Assembly (NCBI GenBank): GCA_958426095.1
Contig: CATZYB010000012.1
Location: 1 to 25,795, forward strand
Length of the DNA: 25,795 bases
Reading direction: 5' to 3'
Source: an uncultured Lachnospiraceae bacterium
GTDB lineage: Bacteria; Bacillota; Clostridia; Lachnospirales; Lachnospiraceae
The notes under the pieces were generated by a model. The model ran no database searches. It worked only from the letters and a program-made list of their open reading frames with translations, and had not been told where the DNA came from. Positions 15,407 to 23,283 of this stretch are shown piece by piece. Within the stretch, counting starts at the first letter, position 1, and each line of letters begins with the position of its first letter. The position numbers and the translations under genes were made by a program.

Positions 15407-16315
15407 TCATTTAAAGGTTCTGTCCAATACTTCCAACATCTCTTCCCGCGTCGCCAAAAATTCTGAAAATGCACTGGCGCTTCCGGCGGCAACTCCCATC
15501 TGAAAAGCCTGCTTATAATTGGCCGTTTCCAGATATCCGGCCAGAAAACCGGCCACCATCGAATCTCCTGCTCCGACCGAGTTGATCACTTTTCCTTTTG
15601 GCGCAGGACTTTTGAATGTGTTTCCGTATTCATCCAAAAAAACAGCGCCCTCGCCCGCCATAGAAACCAGAACATTCACCGCGCCCATCTGCTGCAATTT
15701 TTCCGCATACTGTATCGCTTCTGTCTGGTCTGAAATCGTCACCCCGAAAAGTTCACCCAGTTCATGATGATTTGGTTTCACTAAAAATGGATGATATTTC
15801 AGCGTCTCCTTCAGTAGATTTTTTGTCGCATCGACGACGATCTTCACCTTTTTTCCCTGCTGCCGAAGAATCAATCTCTCATAGATATCTTCCGGCAGCG
15901 TTTTCGGAATACTTCCGGATAAAACAAGAATATCGCCCGCTGTCAGCCGCTCAAGCCGCATCATCAGCGATTTAATAGCGGCTGTCGTAATCTCCGGTCC
16001 CTCGCCGTTAATTTCCGTTTCTTCCTGTCCCTTGATTTTCACATTGATCCGGGTCATTCCCTGATCCAAAAAAATGAAATCGGCCTGACAGCCCTTTTCC
16101 TTCAAATCCCGGATCAGTTTCTCCCCGGTAAATCCGGCGGCAAATCCCAGGGCCGTACTCTCATGTCCAAGATTTTTCAGCACCAGTGATACATTAACGC
16201 CTTTACCACCGGCCATGATCTCATTATAGACGGCACGGTTGACTTCTCCTGTATTGAATTGCTCCACCCGGACAATATAATCCAGCGCCGGATTAAAGGT
16301 TACTGTATAAATCAT
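15407..16315 (-). CDS. fruK: 1-phosphofructokinase
   Basis: A 302-residue PfkB-family sugar kinase that converts fructose 1-phosphate to fructose 1,6-bisphosphate. The N-terminus MIYTVTFNPALDYIV and the GGKGVNVS motif (about 36-43) are typical of the 1-PFK/tagatose-6-phosphate kinase branch. The C-terminal catalytic and ATP motif is NSVGAGDSMVAGF, with the GAGD catalytic base. The start at 16315 has GGAGGGAG about seven bases upstream. The gene heads the fruK-fruA-HPr operon. The usual DeoR-type fruR is not adjacent; the gene upstream is trpA. A palindrome overlapping the promoter suggests regulation by a factor encoded elsewhere. The adjacent fructose EIIABC supports the 1-PFK call over tagatose-6-phosphate kinase. 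Confidence 0.95.
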   Translation of the reverse strand: MIYTVTFNPALDYIVRVEQFNTGEVNRAVYNEIMAGGKGVNVSLVLKNLGHESTALGFAAGFTGEKLIRDLKEKGCQADFIFLDQGMTRINVKIKGQEETEINGEGPEITTAAIKSLMMRLERLTAGDILVLSGSIPKTLPEDIYERLILRQQGKKVKIVVDATKNLLKETLKYHPFLVKPNHHELGELFGVTISDQTEAIQYAEKLQQMGAVNVLVSMAGEGAVFLDEYGNTFKSPAPKGKVINSVGAGDSMVAGFLAGYLETANYKQAFQMGVAAGSASAFSEFLATREEMLEVLDRTFK

Positions 16316-16346
16316 GGCTTTTCTCCCTCCGCAATCTTTATCTGTT

Positions 16347-16352
16347 ACCTAT
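16347..16352. promoter_or_regulatory. Extra half-site near the fruK start point
   Basis: ACCTAT here repeats the core of the palindrome arms (ATAGGT / ACCTAT) and falls about where transcription from the proposed fruK promoter would begin. A six-base match is weak evidence alone; its place beside the 30-bp palindrome makes it worth recording. Confidence 0.3.
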
Positions 16353-16358
16353 CGGACT

Positions 16359-16387
16359 ATAATACAATAGGTATAGACAATTGCCTA
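16359..16387 (-). promoter_or_regulatory. Proposed fruK promoter
   Basis: The minus strand has TAGGCA (16382-16387), a 17-bp spacer and TATTAT (16359-16364). The -35 matches four of six and the -10 five of six consensus bases. The -35 and spacer lie inside the palindrome at 16366-16395. A start near 16352 gives a leader of about 37 bases. Confidence 0.45.
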
Positions 16388-16395
16388 TACCTATT
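16366..16395. promoter_or_regulatory. 30-bp palindrome, probable operator of the fructose operon
   Basis: Perfect 11-bp arms (AATAGGTATAG at 16366-16376 and its complement at 16385-16395) flank an 8-base centre containing CAATTG. It lies 70 bp upstream of the fruK ribosome region and 41 bp past the trpA stop. Neither strand has a run of U after it, which argues against a plain terminator, though it could help end trp transcripts. Overlap with the -35 and spacer suggests a repressor site. Confidence 0.55.
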
Positions 16396-16435
16396 TTGAT
16401 ACTTTTCTTAAATTTTATACACGATCTTATATTTT

Positions 16436-17221
16436 TTACTTTGCTTCGGCTTCTTTCACAGCAGCCTTCATCGAACGGACATAATCTGCCACCGGACCAA
16501 TGCTGTCCCGGCCATACTGGGCCACCAATTTGACAATGGCGCTGCCGACAATAGCTCCGTCTGAGATGGCGGCCATATCTCTGGCCTGCTCCGGTGTGGC
16601 AATTCCGAATCCAATGGCGCACGGAATATCGGAGCTTTCCCGAACAAGCTTCACCATTCCTGCAATGTCTGTTTCAATCTTACTCCGCACCCCGGTCACG
16701 CCCATGGAGGACACCACATATAAAAAGCCCTGAGCCTTTTTTGCGATCATACGGATTCTGTCATGGGAAGTCGGCGCGATCAGAGAAATGATATCGATTC
16801 CATAAGTCTGGCAAACGTCCAGCAGTTCCCCTTTTTCCTCAAACGGCAGATCCGGTATGATCAGTCCATCGATGCCGCATTCCACACATCGCTGCATGAA
16901 TTTTTCTTTGCCATAAGTGTAAATCGGATTAATATACGTTAAAAACACCATTGGCACCGTCACTTTTTCCCGCGCCCGCTTTACCGAGTCAAAGAGTTTA
17001 TCCGTTGTGCATCCGGCAGACAACGCACGGATATTCGCTTCCTGAATAACAACGCCCTCTGCGATCGGATCAGAAAACGGAATACCGATTTCGATCAAAT
17101 CCGCTCCGGCCTCCTCCATGGCAACAACCAATTTTTCTGTAGTTTCCAGGTCCGGGTCACCCCCGGTCACAAATCCGATAAATGCTTTTTTATTCTCAAA
17201 TGCCTGATGTATTCTACTCAT
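16436..17221 (-). CDS. trpA: Tryptophan synthase alpha subunit
   Basis: A 261-residue TIM-barrel subunit that cleaves indole-3-glycerol phosphate to indole and glyceraldehyde 3-phosphate. Indole is then channelled to TrpB. The catalytic Glu is E44 in LIEIGIPFSDP. The second acidic catalytic position, Asp60 in E. coli, is Glu55 here (PIAEG), which keeps the charge. The residue after this glycine is Val rather than the usual Pro. The phosphate-binding motifs SSMGVTGVR and IGFGI are intact. The start overlaps the 3' end of trpB by 8 bp, which indicates coupled translation. It is the last gene of the trp operon. No standard terminator follows; the next structure is the palindrome at 16366-16395. 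Confidence 0.96.
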   Translation of the reverse strand: MSRIHQAFENKKAFIGFVTGGDPDLETTEKLVVAMEEAGADLIEIGIPFSDPIAEGVVIQEANIRALSAGCTTDKLFDSVKRAREKVTVPMVFLTYINPIYTYGKEKFMQRCVECGIDGLIIPDLPFEEKGELLDVCQTYGIDIISLIAPTSHDRIRMIAKKAQGFLYVVSSMGVTGVRSKIETDIAGMVKLVRESSDIPCAIGFGIATPEQARDMAAISDGAIVGSAIVKLVAQYGRDSIGPVADYVRSMKAAVKEAEAK

Positions 17222-18395
17222 AAATCTCTACCCCTCTGTATCTTGCAATGGCAGCCACGTCTTTATCACCGCGGCCGGAAATGTTTACGACAATGATCTG
17301 GTCCTTGCCCATCGTCGGCGCCAGCTTTTTCGCATAGGCTATGGCATGGGCGCTTTCAATAGCCGGAATGATCCCCTCGGTACGTGACAGATACTCAAAG
17401 GCATCCACCGCTTCATCATCGGTAATCGGCACATATTTTGCCCGGCCTTCCTCAGCCAACATGGCATGTTCCGGTCCGATTCCCGGATAATCCAGCCCTG
17501 CGGAAATAGAATATACCGGAGCGATCTGTCCATATTCATCCTGACAAAACAGGGATTTCATTCCATGAAAAATACCCACCGTGCCGTTGGCGATGGTCGC
17601 CGCGTTTTTATCTGTATCTACGCCCCGACCGGCTGCTTCGCAGCCAATGAGCTGAACGCTCTCGTCCGGAATAAATTCATAAAAAGCTCCCATGGCATTG
17701 CTGCCGCCGCCGACGCAGGCAATGACCGCATCCGGTAATTTTCCTTCTTTTTCTTTAAGCTGCTCTTTAATCTCCTTACCAATAACCTTCTGGAAATCCC
17801 GGACGATCATCGGAAATGGATGCGGTCCCATAACCGAACCCAAAACATAATGGGTATCTTCCACCCGGCTGGCCCACTCTTTCATTGTTTCATTGACTGC
17901 ATCCTTTAATGTCATTGTCCCGCTGGTAACTGCTTCCACCTCGGCGCCGAGAAGTTCCATACGGAACACATTCAGCGCCTGGCGTTCTGTATCCTCTTTT
18001 CCCATAAACACTTTACATTCCATTCCCATAAGGGCTGCGGCTGTCGCCGTAGCAACGCCGTGCTGTCCGGCACCGGTCTCAGCTATAACACGGGTCTTAC
18101 CCATTTTCTTTGCCAGGAGGACCTGACCAAGGACGTTATTGATCTTATGGGAACCGGTATGATTCAAATCCTCCCGTTTTAAATATATCTTAGCGCCGCC
18201 CAGATCCTTTGTCATTTTCTCTGCATAATAAAGCAGCGACGGACGTCCCGCATATTCCCGCATTAATTCATCCAGCTCCCGGTTAAATTCCGGATCGTTT
18301 TTGTAATATTCATAAGCTTCTTCCAGTTCAATGATGGCGTTCATCAATGTCTCCGGAATGTATTGTCCGCCGTAAAGGCCATATCTTCCCTTCAT
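17214..18395 (-). CDS. trpB: Tryptophan synthase beta subunit
   Basis: A 393-residue PLP enzyme (TrpB1 type) that joins indole and serine to make tryptophan, in complex with TrpA. The PLP lysine is Lys84 in HTGSHKINN, and the catalytic Glu106 is in AETGAGQHG. The phosphate cup GGGSNAMG and the C-terminal NISGRGDKD motif are present. Length is normal. The ATG shares an ATGA with the trpF stop (4-bp overlap), and the 3' end overlaps trpA by 8 bp. The trpF-B-A arrangement therefore keeps the subunits translated together. Confidence 0.97.
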   Translation of the reverse strand: MKGRYGLYGGQYIPETLMNAIIELEEAYEYYKNDPEFNRELDELMREYAGRPSLLYYAEKMTKDLGGAKIYLKREDLNHTGSHKINNVLGQVLLAKKMGKTRVIAETGAGQHGVATATAAALMGMECKVFMGKEDTERQALNVFRMELLGAEVEAVTSGTMTLKDAVNETMKEWASRVEDTHYVLGSVMGPHPFPMIVRDFQKVIGKEIKEQLKEKEGKLPDAVIACVGGGSNAMGAFYEFIPDESVQLIGCEAAGRGVDTDKNAATIANGTVGIFHGMKSLFCQDEYGQIAPVYSISAGLDYPGIGPEHAMLAEEGRAKYVPITDDEAVDAFEYLSRTEGIIPAIESAHAIAYAKKLAPTMGKDQIIVVNISGRGDKDVAAIARYRGVEIYE

Positions 18396-19036
18396 TTCTC
18401 ATCTTCCTTTCCGCCCCGGCCCGCTTCATAGGCCCGGACCATTGCTGTAAACTTCTCTATTTTTTTCATATCCTTATAACCGTCCGTCTCCACACCGCTG
18501 GAAATGTCTACGCCATAAGGCTCTTTTTCTTTTAATCTTTCCGCCACATTTTCCGGCGTCAGACCGCCGGCCATGTACCAGGGTATTCCAAGCTCGGGCA
18601 CATGCTTTAGATCAAAGGTCTGACCGCTGCCGCCCCGCACATTTTTTACATAGGTATCCAAAAGCAGCATATCCGCGCCCAGCGCCTCGGCCTGACAAAT
18701 GGCATCCGCATTTTGTACCCGAACCGCCTTTACGATCGGGCAGTTAATCTCCTGTTTCAGATTTTGAATATAGAATCCGTCCTCGTCACCGTGAAGCTGG
18801 ACTTTCTGGATAATTCCGTTTTTTACCAGCCGTATGATCTTCTCCGGCCTTTCATTGACAAAAACGCCGACGGCATCGATATCCGGCCGAAGCTTTTCAC
18901 GAAGCTGTCCGGCCGTTTCTTCACCAATCTGCCTCGGACTCTTCGCAAAGACAAAACCGGCGTCGTTAATATCAAAACCATTGACGCCCAGCACATCCTC
19001 TTCCCGGCGCAGACCGCAGATTTTAATCCGTATCAT
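18392..19036 (-). CDS. trpF: Phosphoribosylanthranilate isomerase
   Basis: A 214-residue TIM-barrel enzyme that performs the Amadori rearrangement of phosphoribosylanthranilate to CdRP. The catalytic Cys7 is in IKICGL and the catalytic Asp is in MLLLDTY. The phosphate-binding motifs are WYMAGGLTPENV and GVDISSGVET. The C-terminal ~12 residues (AGRGGKEDEK) are a charged tail. It overlaps trpC by 4 bp at its start and trpB by 4 bp at its end. It is a separate protein rather than the TrpC-F fusion of enterobacteria. Confidence 0.95.
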   Translation of the reverse strand: MIRIKICGLRREEDVLGVNGFDINDAGFVFAKSPRQIGEETAGQLREKLRPDIDAVGVFVNERPEKIIRLVKNGIIQKVQLHGDEDGFYIQNLKQEINCPIVKAVRVQNADAICQAEALGADMLLLDTYVKNVRGGSGQTFDLKHVPELGIPWYMAGGLTPENVAERLKEKEPYGVDISSGVETDGYKDMKKIEKFTAMVRAYEAGRGGKEDEK

Positions 19037-19860
19037 GAAGTGGTCCCCCTCAGATGATCCAGCATGGCCTTTTTATCCTTTGCCCGCATCAAAGATTCCC
19101 CAATGAGAACGCCGTTGACACCGCCTTCGCGCAGCGCCTTCACATCCTCCGGCGTGGAAATGCCGCTTTCAGCCACAAATAATGTATCCCCCGGCACCAT
19201 TTCCCGAAGCCTCAGGCTATTGCGTATATCCACTGTAAAATCCTTTAAATTCCGGTTATTCACCCCGATCACCCGCGCTCCGGCACGGCTGGCCATTCGG
19301 ACCTCCTCCGGATCATGTGCCTCCACCAGCGCTGACATTCCCAGGCTGTCGCAAATTTCAATAAAGGAACGAATCCTTTCTTCATCTAAAATCGCACAGA
19401 TCAATAACACCGCACTGGCTCCAAGGGTTTTTGCCTGATAAATCTGATAGGCATCTACCGTGAAATCCTTTCGCAAAAGCGGCGTCTGAACCGCTTCATA
19501 AATTTGTCTTAAATACCGGTCATCTCCCAGAAAATAATCCGTTTCCGTCAGCACGGAGATGGCCGCCGCTCCGGCTGCTTCATATTCCTTTGCGATATCT
19601 ATATAAGGAAAATGCTCCGCGATCAGCCCTTTACTCGGCGATGCCTTTTTGACTTCACAGATAAACTGCATCTCGGGCTGTTTCAGATTTTTTTCAAAAG
19701 CAAAGGATACCTTTTCCGCATCCACGGCCCCTTTTCCGGCCTGGTCTAATTCTGTTTTACGCACGCTCTCTGCACGCTTTTTGACATATTCGAAGGGTGC
19801 CCGCTTCATATCCCTTTCCATTCGTTTCCGGGTGGCCGCTACCAAATCATCTAAAATCAT
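19033..19860 (-). CDS. trpC: Indole-3-glycerol phosphate synthase
   Basis: A 275-residue TIM-barrel enzyme that closes the indole ring of CdRP with loss of CO2 and water. Conserved motifs in order: CEVKKASPSKG with the catalytic Lys, LTETDYFLGD, LLRKDFTVDAYQIY, LVEAHDPEE, IGVNNRNLKDF and VAESGI. The N-terminal ~45 residues form the helical cap typical of the family. It overlaps trpD and trpF by 4 bp each (ATGA-type junctions), so translation is probably coupled along the operon. Confidence 0.96.
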   Translation of the reverse strand: MILDDLVAATRKRMERDMKRAPFEYVKKRAESVRKTELDQAGKGAVDAEKVSFAFEKNLKQPEMQFICEVKKASPSKGLIAEHFPYIDIAKEYEAAGAAAISVLTETDYFLGDDRYLRQIYEAVQTPLLRKDFTVDAYQIYQAKTLGASAVLLICAILDEERIRSFIEICDSLGMSALVEAHDPEEVRMASRAGARVIGVNNRNLKDFTVDIRNSLRLREMVPGDTLFVAESGISTPEDVKALREGGVNGVLIGESLMRAKDKKAMLDHLRGTTS

Positions 19861-20873
19861 TCTTCTACCTCATTTGTCGCCCGAATAAATACTTCCAGTT
19901 TCTCTAATGCCTTTCCGCTGTCTATCAGCTCTGCGGCCATGCGAACGCCTTCGGAAATTTCTTTTCCTAAAGCGGATGCCAGGCAAAGCGCCGCATTTAA
20001 AATAACGACATCCCGTTTTGCTCCCTGTTCCGCACCGGAAAGAATGTCCCGTGTAATCTTCGCATTGTCCTCCGGAGAACCGCCTATAAGTTCTTTAAGG
20101 TCACAGGAAGTAAAACCATAATCCTCCGGCCGAATCACAAAAGACTCAAACTGTCCGTCATTAATCCGGCACACGTGGGTCGGTCCGGTCAGAGTCACTT
20201 CATCCAAACCGTCATCACCGCAGACAACAAATCCTTTTTTTACACCCAGATTTGAAAGCACCTGTGCCATCGGCTCGATCAAGTCCTGACTGTAAACGCC
20301 CATCAGCTGCATCGTGGCGCCGGCCGGATTGGTCAGCGGCCCTAAAATATTAAATACTGTACGAATCCCAAGTTCTTTCCGAACCGGAGCCGCATATTTC
20401 ATCGAAGAATGATGCATCTGGGCAAACATGAAGCAGATACCTGTTTCTTTTAAAATTTTCTCACACTGTCTGGCGTTTAATGTCACCTTTGCGCCCAGAG
20501 CTTCCAGTACATCGGCCGCCCCGCTTTTACTGGAAACACTTCGGTTCCCATGCTTTGCCATAGGAACTCCGGCTGCTGCCACCACAAAAGCTGCTGTCGT
20601 TGAAATATTAAACGTACCGACTTCATCGCCGCCGGTGCCCACGATCTCCATAACATCTGTTTCCGTATGGAGGGATTCGCATTTACTCCGCATGGATGTG
20701 GCGCTGGCTGTAATTTCTTCCACAGTCTCTCCCTTTATACGAAGCGCTGTCAAATATGAAGCCATCTGCGCCTGGGTAGCCTGACCGCTCATCATTTCAT
20801 CCATCACCGTTTTTGCCGTATCAAAATCCAGATTTTCTCCTGCCATCACTTTACGAATTGCTTCCTGTATCAT
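19857..20873 (-). CDS. trpD: Anthranilate phosphoribosyltransferase
   Basis: A ~338-residue enzyme that joins anthranilate to PRPP. The PRPP-binding motif is GTGGDEVGTFNISTTAA, followed by KHGNRSVSSKSGAADVLEALG. The Mg-binding DE pair is in GDDGLDEVTLTGPT. Two adjacent ATG codons start the frame, at 20876 and 20873. GGAGG (20881-20885) is four bases from the first and seven from the second, so I take the second. It lies 25 bp after trpG, the only real gap in the operon, and overlaps trpC by 4 bp. Confidence 0.95.
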   Translation of the reverse strand: MIQEAIRKVMAGENLDFDTAKTVMDEMMSGQATQAQMASYLTALRIKGETVEEITASATSMRSKCESLHTETDVMEIVGTGGDEVGTFNISTTAAFVVAAAGVPMAKHGNRSVSSKSGAADVLEALGAKVTLNARQCEKILKETGICFMFAQMHHSSMKYAAPVRKELGIRTVFNILGPLTNPAGATMQLMGVYSQDLIEPMAQVLSNLGVKKGFVVCGDDGLDEVTLTGPTHVCRINDGQFESFVIRPEDYGFTSCDLKELIGGSPEDNAKITRDILSGAEQGAKRDVVILNAALCLASALGKEISEGVRMAAELIDSGKALEKLEVFIRATNEVEE

Positions 20874-20898
20874 CATATAACCTCCTGTCCTATACCGT

Positions 20899-21465
20899 CT
20901 ATAAACTCAAAAAATTTTTCATCATTTGCCGTCCATTTGGAGTCAAAATAGACTCCGGATGAAACTGCAATCCAAAAATCGGATACTCCCGATGAGCCAC
21001 CGCCATAATTTCTCCATAAGTATCTTCTCCGATCACTTCCAGACAATCCGGTATAGACTCCGGAGCCGCCACCAGGGAATGATATCTGGCCACATCTTCT
21101 TCTGCTTCTAACCCTTTGAAGATCCGGTTTTCATTATGTATGCGAATCCGGCTCTGTTTCCCGTGCATCAAATGTCTGGCATGGGTAATTTCTGCTCCAA
21201 AGGCTTCACAAATTCCCTGATGACCGAGACATACCCCGAGAATCGGAATCGTTCCGTACGCCTTTTTGACCAGTTCCTCGCAAATACCCGCAGCCTTCGG
21301 ATAGCCTGGCCCCGGCGAGAGGATAATGTGGGACGGTTTCATCTCAAATACCTCTTCCACTGTCATGGCATCGTTGCGAATGACCTTTATATCCGGCTGG
21401 ATACTTCCGGCCATCTGAAACAGATTGTAGGAAAAACTGTCATAATTATCAATTAAAAGAAGCAT
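20899..21465 (-). CDS. trpG: Anthranilate synthase component II (glutamine amidotransferase)
   Basis: A 188-residue class I amidotransferase that supplies ammonia from glutamine to TrpE. The catalytic triad is Cys79 (GVCLGHQ), His169 and Glu171 (QFHPES). The oxyanion motif LSPGPGYP is at about 49-56. In some bacteria the same subunit also serves aminodeoxychorismate synthase (PabA); that cannot be excluded, but the location fits TrpG. Its start overlaps the trpE stop by one base (TAATG), and its ribosome site GGAGG lies inside the last codons of trpE. This should keep the two subunits in balance. Confidence 0.95.
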   Translation of the reverse strand: MLLLIDNYDSFSYNLFQMAGSIQPDIKVIRNDAMTVEEVFEMKPSHIILSPGPGYPKAAGICEELVKKAYGTIPILGVCLGHQGICEAFGAEITHARHLMHGKQSRIRIHNENRIFKGLEAEEDVARYHSLVAAPESIPDCLEVIGEDTYGEIMAVAHREYPIFGLQFHPESILTPNGRQMMKNFLSL

Positions 21466-22925
21466 TATTCATTCACCTCCCTGGCATTTTGAATGGCACG
21501 AATGACAGCGCCGGCTTTATTCGCCGTCTCTTCATATTCGGTTTCCGGTACGCTGTCCGCCACAATTCCGGCCCCGGCCTGAACATAGACTTTCTCACCC
21601 TTTTTCACCGCCATACGGATGGCGATGCAGGTATCCATATTCCCTGTAAAATCCAGATAACCAAGGGCGCCTCCGTAAATACCTCTCGGCGTTTTTTCCA
21701 GTTCCTCGATAATTTCGCAGGCACGAATTTTCGGAGCGCCGGAAAGGGTTCCTGCCGGAAGCACCGACTCGATGGCGTCCAGACTGTCATACTCTTCCCG
21801 GATATCCCCCTCGACCTGAGAGCAAATATGCATAATTCGGGAATATTTATGAATCTGTTTGTATTCTGTCACTTCCACCGAACCAAATTTACAGATACGT
21901 CCCAAATCATTTCTCCCCAGGTCCACAAGCATGTTGTGCTCTGCCAACTCTTTCTCATCGCTCAGAAGCTCTTCTTCCAGCGCTTTATCTTCCTCCGGCG
22001 TAGCGCCCCTCGGACGGGACCCGGCGACCGGGAAGGTCGTCAGCCGTTCATTTTCCAAACGCACCAGCGTTTCCGGCGACGTACTTATAATCTCTTTATC
22101 ATCCATCTTCATATAAACCATATAAGGTGACGGATTCGTTGTCCGAAGCACCCTGTAAGCATTGATCAGGCTGCATTTATATTCGCTCTCAAACCGCCTT
22201 GAAGCTACGATCTGAAAACTGTCGCCGTCAAAAATATATTGTTTTGCCCGCTCTACCATTTCACAAAATTCTTCCTTTGTCTGGTTACAGGTAAAATTCA
22301 CATTCTTATCAGCCTTATACTCCGGCAGCTCAATATTCGACCGGATCAAATCTGTCATTTTCTGCAGTTCTGCCGTTGCCTGACCATAATTCTCCATGGC
22401 TCGCTCCGTTTTCATATGAACGATCAGGCAAATCTTTTGTTTTAAATGGTCGTAGGCGATAACTTTATCAAACAACATAAAGTCATAATCTTCGAATTCT
22501 CCGCTTTTTAATTTTAATGTGGGTTCTGCGTAACCGATCATCCCGTAGGAAAAATGTCCGACAAAACCACCGGTAAACGGCGGCATATCCGGCAGCTTCG
22601 GCGCTTTATACCGTTTCAGTATGTCCCGAAGCACGGTTAATGGTTTCGCCGTCTCCACAACCTTTGTTTCCTCCTCCGACTCAATCGTCACCTTTCCGTC
22701 TTTGCAGCTCACCCGCATCAGCGGATCATACCCCAGAAAGGAGTAGCGTCCCCACTTCTCTCCGCCTTCCACACTTTCAAGTAAATAATATCTCTGACTA
22801 ATGGCGGACAACCGAATCAACATCGATATCGGCGTCATCATGTCTGCATAAATTTCTTTACACACCGGGATGATCGGATAATCCTTCGCCAGTGATAAGA
22901 TCTGTTCACATTCCGGACGTATCAT
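21465..22925 (-). CDS. trpE: Anthranilate synthase component I
   Basis: A 486-residue enzyme that converts chorismate to anthranilate with ammonia from TrpG. The N-terminal tryptophan-binding motif LLESVEGG (Ser51 of LLES) is intact, so feedback inhibition by tryptophan is expected. The chorismate-binding domain shows FQIVASRRF, PVAGSRPRGATPEED, VDLGRNDLGRI and PAGTLSGAPK, ending in the family's QAGAGIVADS. The ATG at 22925 has AGGAG about eight bases upstream. It is the first gene of the operon and directly follows the T-box terminator. Supply is thus controlled at transcription by uncharged tRNA-Trp and at the enzyme by tryptophan. Confidence 0.97.
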   Translation of the reverse strand: MIRPECEQILSLAKDYPIIPVCKEIYADMMTPISMLIRLSAISQRYYLLESVEGGEKWGRYSFLGYDPLMRVSCKDGKVTIESEEETKVVETAKPLTVLRDILKRYKAPKLPDMPPFTGGFVGHFSYGMIGYAEPTLKLKSGEFEDYDFMLFDKVIAYDHLKQKICLIVHMKTERAMENYGQATAELQKMTDLIRSNIELPEYKADKNVNFTCNQTKEEFCEMVERAKQYIFDGDSFQIVASRRFESEYKCSLINAYRVLRTTNPSPYMVYMKMDDKEIISTSPETLVRLENERLTTFPVAGSRPRGATPEEDKALEEELLSDEKELAEHNMLVDLGRNDLGRICKFGSVEVTEYKQIHKYSRIMHICSQVEGDIREEYDSLDAIESVLPAGTLSGAPKIRACEIIEELEKTPRGIYGGALGYLDFTGNMDTCIAIRMAVKKGEKVYVQAGAGIVADSVPETEYEETANKAGAVIRAIQNAREVNE

Positions 22926-22948
22926 ATTTTTAACTCCTTTCTATTCCA

Positions 22949-22991
22949 TAAAAAAAGACCTTTATCCCTCTTCTCTAAGGGACAAAAGTCT
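22949..22991 (-). terminator. T-box attenuator terminator before trpE
   Basis: In minus-strand RNA, 22977-22991 pairs with 22956-22970 over 15 uninterrupted pairs (including some G-U) around a 6-base loop, followed by seven U. The U tract ends about 25 bases before trpE. This is the off-state structure of the riboregulator; it should form when tRNA-Trp is charged. Confidence 0.88.
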
Positions 22992-23236
22992 GAAACCTCT
23001 GCGGTACCACCCAAATTGACGCAATGCGCCCGCTCTTTAACATACTAACATATGCTCCCTGCTGGTAACGGTCAGAGTCCCCGTCAGTACCTACTCCAAC
23101 ATCTGTTGTTTCAATCTGCCCTCACGAGTCCATTCATTGAATTCCAATATACTGCATTCTCACCATCCGCAGCTCTCTGGGATATCTTTCTTCAACTACT
23201 TCTCTCGTTCATCGGTTTTTCTTTATCAGTTTACAA
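22992..23236 (-). ncRNA. Tryptophan T-box leader
   Basis: The minus-strand leader has the conserved T-box sequence GGGUGGUACCGC at 23001-23012, whose UGGU-type bulge contacts the tRNA acceptor end. Stem I elements are seen upstream, including AGAGAGCUGCGG followed by GGUGAGAAUGCAG. The specifier is best read as UGG (Trp) at 23130-23132 within GAAUGGACUC. The terminator at 22949-22991 completes the switch. The leader is about 311 bases from promoter to trpE. T-box control of trp by uncharged tRNA-Trp is well known in Firmicutes; the UGG specifier agrees with the genes downstream. Confidence 0.9.
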
Positions 23237-23242
23237 CTATAA

Positions 23243-23271
23243 AGTATACTCTTTCCTGTCTCGATTGTCAA
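23243..23271 (-). promoter_or_regulatory. Sigma-A promoter of the trp operon
   Basis: A perfect TTGACA (23266-23271), 17-bp spacer and TATACT (23243-23248) lie just upstream of the T-box leader. The predicted start is near 23236. This is the best promoter match in the window. It lies 13 bp past the end of the ParB-like gene, with no terminator in between. Confidence 0.8.
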
Positions 23272-23283
23272 TACTTTTTCCTC

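Noticed and set aside
16500..17050. Possible inactivation of TrpA by the AEG change at the second catalytic acid
   Set aside because: The change is Asp to Glu, which keeps the acid. As I recall, PIAEG is common in clostridial TrpA, and all other motifs are intact.
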